Assembly (NCBI GenBank): GCA_963989385.1
Contig: OZ022501.1
Location: 2,180,001-2,244,000 of the forward strand
Length of the DNA stretch: 64,000 nucleotides
Direction: 5' to 3'
From: Ctena decussata
Lineage: Eukaryota; Mollusca; Bivalvia; Lucinida; Lucinidae
This document shows, one piece after another, positions 56,287 to 64,000 of this stretch. Numbering within the stretch: position 1 is the stretch's first letter; every line of letters starts with the position of its first letter. Position numbers and translations under genes: made by a program. Below the pieces are notes generated by a model. It was given only the letters and a program-made list of their open reading frames with translations, did no database searches and had not been told where the DNA came from.

Positions 56287-59200
56287 CAACTTGGTTTAGA
56301 AGCTTCTTATCAGTGTGTAAAGTGGAAGGCTTTTAGAATGTACATGTTAGTCATGCCATGTAAGACTACAATGATCAATACAAATAATAATAAAATAATA
56401 ATAATAATAACATACAAGATAGTTCTTCCTCGTTTAATACGCTGGATATAAACGCAACTGCAGACACTGTGCTATGCAAGAAGCAACTCAAGCAACCTTT
56501 GCCGTCAGACTTGCAAAACTAGAGAGACAGAAATAGAAAGATAAAATAGCCAAGATAAGGGCTACTTGTCTCATTGCCAGTGAAGTTAATATACTATAGC
56601 TTGCGCAGTCGAAAATTCGATTGAGAGACTAAAACAGGCCTGACTCATATATTAGACAACATACGGCATACCCTCAAAGCAGCAGAATGACACAGAAAAT
56701 ATGACCTATATGGATTAGGCAAAAGCTTATAGTCAACAGCTGACGGTTTTTGTCGATGGTCGTGTCAAGATTTGTGTTTTGTTGCGCAGATGGTCGTAAA
56801 TGTTTAAAAGGAATGCTGAGATGGTCGTAAATGCAAAAAGGCATACCCCACCTGTGAAAGATGGCTGTTTATTCTTGTAACGTATGAAGCTGAACTCTGA
56901 ATTAAACGTGGTTGTAAGGACCACTAAGTAGGCCACTCGCTGATGGGTTCAGGTTTGCAAATGATAAAGGAACAAAGACGGTACATGCTGCTTTGTGACG
57001 TAGGAGAGACCGGGGCTAGTTGGTCCGCGGGGCAAGTTGGTCCGAGGGCGATGCCTCTAAACTGAGAAAAACTATGACGACAGCATATGACGCAAAGGAA
57101 TCTTTGACCACGTTACACTTACTGACGAAAAGAAGATGACGATCGGAGAACGCATATTAAAATTTGAGAAGAACTAGAAAATGTGTTTATGAAACACTAT
57201 GCCCCCAACCATATGCTTGTCTCTAAAGAAGGTTCATCCAATAATGCTTGTACCTTTGTACCATAGGCTTACAATGCACTAAGTCGAAAAAGGGGCTTAA
57301 CTCAGTCAAAAATTTACGAATTGTTTTCGAAAGTTAATCAGGTCATCTACACCTTGGGCAACATCAACCTGCAAAAATCATGATCCTAGCATCAGGGGTT
57401 CTCCAGATATTTTGTTCACAAGGTTCCATAGGCAAATAATGCACTAAAGTGAAAAAGGGGCATCACTCGATCAAAAATTCACAAATTATTTTCAAAAAGT
57501 TAATCAGGTCATCTACACCACAGGCAGTATCTTCCTGCAAAAAATCATGCTCCTAGCATCAGGTGTTCTTGAGATATTATGTTCACAAGGTTCCACAGGC
57601 TTACAATGCACTAAGTCGAAAAAGGGGCATAACTCGATCAAAAATTCATGATTTCTTTTCAAAAGTTAATCGGGTCATCTACACCACAGGCAGTATCTTC
57701 CTGCAAAAAATCACGCTCCTAGCATCAGGGGTTCTCCAGATATTTTGTTCACAAGGTTCCATAGGCTTACAATGCACTAAGTCGAAAAAGGGGCATAACT
57801 TTGTCAAAAATTCACGAATTTGTTTCAAAAGTTAATCAGGTCATCTACACCTTGGGCATTCTCATCCTGCAAAACCTCATGATCATAGCATCAGGGGTTC
57901 TTGAGACATTTTGTTCACAAGGTTCCACAGGCTAAGTAAAAAAAGGGGCATAACTCTGGAAATACATGACCGGCGGAAAAATAAAAAAATACGGGTATGC
58001 TTATTTTCAATACTGATCATGTGTATAAAGTTTCAAGTTCCTAGCTCTTACTTATCTTGACTATGTGTAAAGGTACCTTTGTACCATAGGCCTCAATGCA
58101 CTAAGTCGAAAAAGGTGAATAACTCGATCAAAAATTCACAATTTTTTTTCAAAAGTTAATCAGGTCATCTACACTTTAGGCAGTATCTGCCTGCAAAAAA
58201 TCATGCTCCTAGCATCAGGGGTTCTCCAGATATTTTGTTCACAAGGTTCCATAGGCTTACAATGCACTAAGTCGAAAAAGGGGCATAACTCAGTCAAAAA
58301 TTCACGAATTTGTTTCAAAAGTTAATCAGGTCATCTACACATTGGGCATTATCATCCTGCAAAACCTCATGATCCTAGCATCAGGGGTTCTTGAGATATT
58401 TTGTTCACAAGGTTCAACAGGCTAAGTCGAAAAAGGGGCATAACTCTGGAAATACATGGCCGGCGGAAAAATAAAAAAATACGGGTCTGCTTATTTTCCA
58501 TACTGATCATGTGTATAAAGTTTCAAATTCCTAGCTCTTCCTAATCTTGACTATGTGTAAAGGTACCTTTGTACCATAGGCCTCAATGCACTAAGTTGAA
58601 AAAGGGGAATAACTCAATCAAAAATTTACGATTTTTTTTCAAAAGTTAATCAGGTCATCTACACCTTAAGCAGTATCTTCCTGCAAAAAATCATGCTCCT
58701 AGCATCAGGGGTTCTTGAGATATTTTGTTCACAAGGTTCCATAGGCTTACAATGCACTAAGTCGAAAAAGGGGCATAACTCGGTCAAAAATTCACGATTT
58801 TTTTTCTAAAGTTAATCAGGTCATCTACACCTTGAGCAATGTCATCCTGCAAAAAATCATGATCCTAGCATCAGGGGTTCTCGAGATATTTTGTTCACAA
58901 GGTTCCATAGACTAAGTCGAAAAAGGGGCACAACTCTGAAAATACGTGACCGGCGGAAAAAAGAAAAAATACGGGTGCGCTTATTTTTCATGTATGTGCC
59001 ACACATAAAATTTCAAGATCCTAGCAAAAGCAGTTCTTGAGTTTCCCAGCTGCCAAAAAGCGTTACGGACGGACTGACGGACAGACGGACGGACGGACGG
59101 ACAGACGGACGGACGGACAGGCCCAAACCAATATGCCCCCTCAACTTCTCCGAAGTTGGGGGCATAAAAACTGATTTTGTACCAAACAAGTAACATTCCT

Positions 59201-62200
59201 GCACCCTTAATGTTATGTTTTTGTATTTCCTGTGTATCGAATAACACGCTAATGTTATACATTGCCTGAAAGCTCATCACCTTTGGTATTCAATCTTGCA
59301 TATTTGTATGGTTGGGGTAAGTTGGTCCATCTGCGACGGGGTAAGTTGGTCCGTCGGAAACTGGCATTTTCCAAACGAAAAACTATAAAATAAGTTAGCC
59401 CTCTAGTGCCCAAACATAGAATGCACTATAAGAAAACATTGATATTCCATCCAGCCACTAGCTTTGGGAAGTCAAATTGAAAACAGGGTCTGAATTTGTG
59501 TTGAGGTCCAAGGTTGCTGAGATATACACATAGCATATATGCTACATTAGGCATTAATTTTTTAAAAGTAGCTTTTTTCAGGGTGAATAACTAAAATGTT
59601 AACAATAATTACAGGGCACCTTTTTGGATGAAAAAAAGATGTATGAAAAAGAACCTATTGGCATATATGTATCAAGGATATCTGAAAAAGTAAAGTCAAT
59701 ATCACATTTTTTTTATTTTATTGCCCGATGTATCATATATGATACATTTTGTGTTTTCGAACTTCGGCGACTTTTGACGGCTGATAAACGCACTTTAGAC
59801 ATATCATTACAACTGGAATGATTTAATCTTATTTCCTGATATCTTAACTTATTTTCTAGCAGTATAACATAACATACAAGTCAATATCCTGGTCACGACA
59901 CCAAAACAGAGTCATGTAGCAGATATGATACACCGGGCACTAGAGGGTTAGAAAAAAAATGATTACCGGTAGATATTAGTTATCCAATGCGAAAATAATA
60001 CCAGAAATGAATATCATTAACCTCCACATTTGAAAAAATGCAAGTTTCGGACCAACTAGCCCCGGTCTCCTCCACATGTCTACCCCTTTAGGGTTAACAG
60101 ACTTTTCAGAAACAATTAACATATTACAACAAGTGGAACATCAGAGTGAAATTTCGATGTCCAGATAACTATAAAATCGCAAAAAGGCGGCATTATGATA
60201 AATGATAAAATGTGATCCCATGAAACTCTGAAAATCAGCTGTCAAACATATCCTTGGTTTGACCCTTTGATTGCCAGCGGACCACTTTTGTGCCACTGTA
60301 TGTTTGCAATAAAACATGCGTATTCGGCAAAAGTATAGTCTTATATAAAATTTATGTAAAATAACAACACACTTGCGAAGAAAAAAAGAAGACTAACGTT
60401 ATTAAGATTTTTTTCTTATATATCGACCCCACAAAATAACACCGAATCGGCGTCGAAGCCTAAAATTACGTGGCTGAGGTATCAGTGACAAACATAGATG
60501 CGCACTCTTTAAAAATAGTTTCATACTATTTATTGTTATGAAAATATATTTGTTCTAGGATTATATTTATTTTCGTTCTTAGTTACCCCGTCGGTCCAAC
60601 TTACCCCGCTGTCCGGACCAACTTACCCCGATAGCGGGGCAAGTTGGTCCAGTTGACCTCGTCTCGGAAAACGGCTATATTTATCAGAACCTGTCATTTT
60701 CCGAATGAAAAAACTATAGAATAAGTTAGAAAAATGATTATACTAGTTACACAATGCGAAAATAATACTAGCAAATGAATGTTAACGTCAGCATTTGAAA
60801 AAATGCAATTTTCGGGCCAACTAGCCCCGGTCTCCCCTAGTACAAGAATCTACACGGTTTTCTAAAAAAACAGGCTTAACTCGGTGAGTGCATCTTCAGC
60901 GTCTCAACGGTTCTAGAAAGAAGGAAATATGCCAAATATAATGGTAAAAACACATCTGTAAAATATTTTGTCAGTGCAGAGATATTTAAGAAAAACTGTC
61001 AGAGAAAAAGTTGTTTACCTGGCACGCGCAGTTTCCCGCAATGTCTCGTACGTAATACTTTCGCGTCCGTAAATTTGCCTACATACCGTGAGCATAGCAC
61101 TAATAGCTGTTCATCCATGTTTATCTCATCTTTAAATATTATTTGAATAGCTTCGCAGCTCATGTTCAAGAATTTGCAAAATATTCGAATTGCAGAACAT
61201 CGATCTTCAAATATGGGGTCCAAGCAAGATTGACGTCATTGACTGACATTGCACATAAAGGTCTTCCGGTATTCGGACGATCCTCTTGCGACTCATCTAC
61301 ACCCTACTGGCGCTGATTGCACCTTTACACAAGCCTCATTATTATGGTTATATAATCGCATTTCTAATTAAACAGCCATGAGTCTCTAATGGTGATATTC
61401 ATAATTTGTGGCAAAAACCGCATATGTATCTGCAGACGCGTTTGTCGGAAATCAGCATTTTTTCACTTGGCAGTAACAAACATTAGCACTACCTGGCGAA
61501 CTTCAAACTGCAATAACGATACTTAAGTTTCAACAGTGGATGGCAGGAATATATTTCGTCATCGTATCAAATTTTCATCTGATTTGGCGCGTTAGTTTGA
61601 TTTTGATTTGTGTTTGCCTTTTAAAATTATGTTCCTGTAATTAACGTTATTCTAACGTGCGGCGCGATGGCGACGGTGGCATACTTTGAACGTCCCTATT
61701 ACTGGAACGGGAAAAGGTTCCAACTTTATATTTATTCAGTTTATCAGAACTGAATTACAGTGTATCTTGATATAATTTTTATAATAATGCTACGGAGAAT
61801 AAGCGCGCAATGGACACAGTGACATTACTTCTGGATCAACCCTTGTATGTAGCCTACATTTAGGCTTGTTCATTTATATTGAAAGTTAGGAATTTTCCAC
61901 AATTGATATTTCAAGCGTAGACAGTGATAGCTAAACATCTTCCGGTTTATCGTGTAAGCATATAAAATTCTGAATTTATTCATTTCTTCCAATGTTCTCA
62001 AAATTTAGAATACGATCCATCTCATAAGCATATGAAACTCATCTTATAGGCACCTGATTGTATTTTTTATTTTTAAGTATGTCGCAGCTGGCGGTGAGCA
62101 CTTTATGCTAGCAGTGTCTGTCATTGCTAGTGGCGGGCATTAACAAAGCAGTGAACAATAACTGCTGTGACTGCAGTGAGCAACGGCTGGTGACTGCTAA

Positions 62201-64000
62201 TTATTTTGTCTTGTAGATCCCTCCAGCGTAGGTTCAACAGGTAACGTAACTTACGGCGCATCATGCAATACTGTCGATGATTGTCTGGAGCCCAACACAA
62301 GATGTCTAAATAGCAATTATCACGTCTTCGGGAAGATATGCCTCTGTAAACCACTATATGAATATGTAGAAACCAGTGGGTCTTGCCAACAAGGTGAGTA
62401 AATGAGGTTTGTCAACTGTAAATCTGATCAAACAATGCCTTAATCGACAAAATTGCATTTAATGGTCGCCATACATATGTACAATATGTGCTGACTATGA
62501 ATCAGATTATTAAAAAAGTATTTCTAGTCAAGCAAAAGTAATTCCACGAAATAAATTTTTCCCATAGACTTCATAGTATTTTCTGTTTATTGGGAATTAT
62601 ATTCTGACACTTTTGTTAAACGGATCACAATAATTTTGGTACTGGTAGAAAGGTGAACAAACAAAGCATGCAATATTTTGTTTCATGTCTTCTCAAACAG
62701 TATGACTTTATCTTTAACGCCTGAGTTTATGGTCTAATTTTTCGCGACGTCCCATTAACGTCGATTGCAACTTGGTAATTTCAAAATTTACCGTAAGTTT
62801 GACAAGCTGTTTCTTAATACTGAGGGGTCAGAATTTAGTTCTGTAAACAGTGTATTTGCATCGTTCACTTAGCTTTTCAATCATAGTAATTATTTTATAA
62901 CTGCCAAAATAAATTTTCTTGTAAACATGTAAAGGCACTAAAATCTATGAGAAAATATTTTTTGTGGAAATACTTTTGACCATTGTACAAGTGAAATTAG
63001 CGCGGAAGAGATGGCAACAATCAGAAACGACATAATCGCTTACCACATCCTGCCCTAAACACCAAATAGGAAAGGAAAATTGAGCCGCGACACGAGAAAG
63101 ACAGCAAAGTGGTTGTGCGCCCAGCGCAGACTCAGATCAGCCTGGGCATCTGCCCAGTCTGAGAGCAGAATCTTCGCTAAGCGCTCAATAGTAGCTAAGG
63201 GTGTAAGCTACCTCCATGCGGACAGCGAAGACTGTGATCAGACTGGGCGGATGGTCTACGCTACCTTCATGTGGACAGCGAAGACTCTGATCATACTGGG
63301 CGGATGCCCAGGCTGATCTGAGTCTGCGCTGGGCTCACAACCACATTGTTGGTTTTCTCATGCCGCGGCTCGATTAAAGACGGCACACATAGCAAAACAA
63401 GACAAAAGGAAAGCCAACAGGTCAGTCCTTTTTTCCTTTCTTTCGGCTTGCCATGAATGGACGAATATAACAGGGCGTAGAGCAATTCTAGCGGCTAAAC
63501 ACTTAGGATCCCTAGATTGTTTATTAAAACAGGGAAGGTTGCTCTTACTCCTCAGTGTTTGCACATGCAGTCAGCAGCACGGCTAACTCGGGGTGACTGG
63601 ATTGACAAAAATCACTGAGCCGTGTCACTTATCGCCTCTATTTTGCAACTTGTACAATTTGCTTTCCGTGCACAAATTACTGTTTCAAATGGCATATGGC
63701 TAGAACCATATTTGTGCTTTTGCAAAGATCCAACATGGAATGCTTAAGCATCTTTTCTGTTTTCAGTTTGTGAAAGCTACGGAACTACATATACGCTGTA
63801 CGCCAACAGTACAATTTTCCGCTACGGTCTGTGGACTACCAATGGTGGCACCGTTCAAACACTGGCCAACTGTCAGCAGCTGTGCACGGACATGGGGAAC
63901 CAATGCCAGGCAATAGAGCATGACGACCTGGCAAGCACATGTCACTTCAAGAGTATAAATTGGGAAGTTGCCATAGAATTAAATGTAGTAGAGACTGAAC
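50849..64000 (+). CDS. Secreted PAN/apple-like and EB-like cysteine-rich protein, 5' part (runs off window)
   Basis: Exons 50849-51158, 62217-62393 and 63767 to the window edge join in phase and give at least 240 residues with no stop. Residues 1-24 (MVLSASFVLQLTLILAAFSY...) look like a signal peptide. Residues 50-80 hold a PAN/apple-like pattern, C-x3-C-x5-C-x11-C. Exon 2 holds C-x5-C-x6-C-x11-C-x-C-x12-C, like an EB/EGF module. Exon 3 has a second PAN-like pattern, C-x3-C-x6-C-x11-C. N-glycosylation sequons (NVS, NVT, NST) occur in each exon. PAN domains usually bind protein or carbohydrate. The specific function is unknown and no symbol is justified. The product may be secreted or, if a later exon encodes a membrane segment, a surface receptor. 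Further exons hidden in the 11-kb intron cannot be excluded. Confidence 0.7.
51281..51341. repeat. Hairpin in PAN/EB intron 1
   Basis: CTTATTTAGTTCTTCTCCTG and its exact inverse CAGGAGAAGAACTAAATAAG enclose about 20 bases that also contain half of the arm again. Confidence 0.85.
51778..52223 (+). repeat. Inverted repeat, left arm (uninterrupted copy)
   Basis: Runs from gtaaacaacttttttttcag to tcgacaaaaatc. It matches in inverse 60838-61013 joined to 56738-57002, so it is the empty version of the interrupted right arm. Confidence 0.85.
52224..53165. other. PAN/EB intron 1, nothing recognised
   Basis: Short frames on both strands but no recognisable family and no splice-flanked exon that fits the gene's phase. 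Confidence 0.35.
53170..53205 (+). repeat. Poly-C (24) plus (AC)n
   Basis: 24 C followed by ACACACACACACAC. Confidence 0.9.
53725..54260 (-). mobile_element. 3' end of a non-LTR retrotransposon (LINE), truncated
   Basis: On the minus strand a frame reads NLENIRKSWFDNINDIYPAF then NSDKFIFIK and ISFIFELYNERNNLL before a stop. This resembles the extreme C-terminus of LINE reverse-transcriptase proteins. A short 3' UTR and a tail ACCAATAAAAATATTTGTAT plus (TTTGTA)n follow. Everything upstream is missing, as expected from 5' truncation. Confidence 0.65.
54955..55215 (-). repeat. tRNA-like SINE with (GA)n
   Basis: Minus-strand reading: CAGTTGGCAGAGCATAGGAA (box A-like) and TCCAGGCTCGATGCC (box B-like), then a (CT) tract of about 42 bases at 55029-55070. 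Confidence 0.5.
55029..55070 (+). repeat. (AG)n microsatellite
   Basis: About 21 AG units. Confidence 0.9.
55225..56240. repeat. Degenerate repeat with CCAAGATGG motifs
   Basis: It contains gcacctgcttagcaaggcgcg, repeated phrases nagatatctcaagatnntgccaatgg and atccaagatgg, related to cores of the family A elements. Boundaries are unclear. A GAATTTGCTC hairpin lies at about 56130-56170. Confidence 0.4.
56250..56283 (+). repeat. (CT)n microsatellite
   Basis: About 17 CT units. Confidence 0.9.
57003..60837. mobile_element. TA-flanked element with GGnGAGACCGGGGCTAG ends, 3835 bp
   Basis: Left GGAGAGACCGGGGCTAGTTG and right CAACTAGCCCCGGTCTCCCC, flanked by TA. The motif GGGGCAAGTTGGTCC recurs near 57030, 59325, 60620 and 60640, and a further terminus-like block (ccaactagccccggtctcc) at about 60053, suggesting an internal second copy of the 3' end. 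No transposase ORF; a minisatellite element is nested inside. Confidence 0.8.
57199..59168 (+). repeat. Minisatellite-core element with ATGCCCCC/GGGGGCAT ends, nested
   Basis: About ten units of roughly 165-175 bp with cactaagtcgaaaaaggggc, ttaatcaggtcatctacacc, cctagcatcaggggttctng and tattttgttcacaaggttcc. It ends with a GACGGACGGACG microsatellite (59065-59125) and ATGCCCCCtcaacttctccgaagttgGGGGCAT. Confidence 0.8.
61020..62210. other. PAN/EB intron 1, 3' part, nothing recognised
   Basis: No known repeat ends or phase-compatible exon seen. Confidence 0.35.
62217..62393 (+). CDS. PAN/EB gene exon 2 (EB/EGF-like cysteine module)
   Basis: The acceptor is TTGTAG and the donor CAAG|GTGAGT; length 177 keeps the phase from exon 1 to exon 3. 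It encodes YGASCNTVDDCLEPNTRC then LNSNYHVFGKICLCKPLYEY and a final SGSCQQG, a compact six-cysteine module. Confidence 0.72.
63082..63371. repeat. MITE with GAGCCGCGACACGAGAAAGA termini
   Basis: Left gagccgcgacacgagaaag, right ttttctcatgccgcggctc; the inner ccatgcggacagcgaagact block is duplicated in tandem. It lies in PAN/EB intron 2. Confidence 0.8.
63767..64000 (+). CDS. PAN/EB gene exon 3 (second PAN-like segment, partial)
   Basis: The acceptor is GTTTTCAG. The frame stays open to the window end and reads VCESYGTTYTLYANSTIFRY, then NCQQLCTDMGNQCQAIEHDD and STCHFKSINW. The C-x3-C spacing repeats that of the first PAN segment. Confidence 0.72.

Larger units (their letters stand above)
56738..61013 (-). 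repeat. Inverted repeat, right arm, split by a transposon
   Basis: 56738-57002 and 60838-61013 together are the inverse of 51778-52223 with scattered differences. The split is at the TA-flanked element 57003-60837. Confidence 0.85.

Noticed and set aside
63763..63945. Minus-strand 60-codon ORF
   Set aside because: It is the shadow of the PAN/EB third exon on the opposite strand.

Overview
The window is animal nuclear DNA: AT-rich, intron-rich and packed with interspersed repeats. Three protein-coding genes could be assembled by splicing short exons whose GT/AG borders and codon phases all agree. The repeats point to a marine bivalve, probably a heterodont clam or mussel, but that is inference from repeat style: minisatellite-cored elements ending in hairpins, tRNA-derived SINEs and many foldback MITEs. 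No bacterial, CRISPR or rRNA features were seen.

Layout. 1-3700 is intergenic repeat; it holds two decayed direct copies of an unnamed domain that reads PKAGxVYVF...DWKADGYTW. 3702-21223 (minus) is RIMOC1 (C5orf51 family; MON1-CCZ1/RAB7A pathway): 7 coding exons, 269 codons. 21334-41912 (plus) is WDR18 (Rix1/PELP1-TEX10-WDR18 ribosome-biogenesis complex): 11 coding exons, 424 codons. The two genes are head to head with only 110 bp between start codons and a perfect TTACGTAA palindrome in that gap. 41913-50848 is intergenic and made mostly of non-autonomous DNA elements. 50849 to beyond 64000 (plus) is the 5' part of a secreted cysteine-rich gene (signal peptide, PAN/apple-like segment, EB/EGF-like segment, second PAN-like segment). 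Its first intron of about 11 kb holds an inverted repeat, a 3.8-kb TA-flanked element, a LINE fragment and a long minisatellite element.

The mobile DNA is the most distinctive part. Several unrelated-looking families share one architecture: a short hairpin or inverted motif at the 5' end, a core of roughly 130-190-bp tandem units, a GACG/GGAC-type microsatellite, and a 3' terminal hairpin. This resembles Helentron-associated (HINE/pearl-like) elements. They are nested in one another at A/T homopolymer sites. One family, in four copies, carries a 20-bp palindrome of the extended nuclear-receptor half-site TCAAGGTCA in every core unit. Other points are a decayed tandem copy of a WDR18 exon, a MITE forming the 3' splice region of WDR18 exon 10, and an empty/filled site pair that defines a TA-duplicating transposon. 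Repeat names are by structural resemblance only; no database search was possible.
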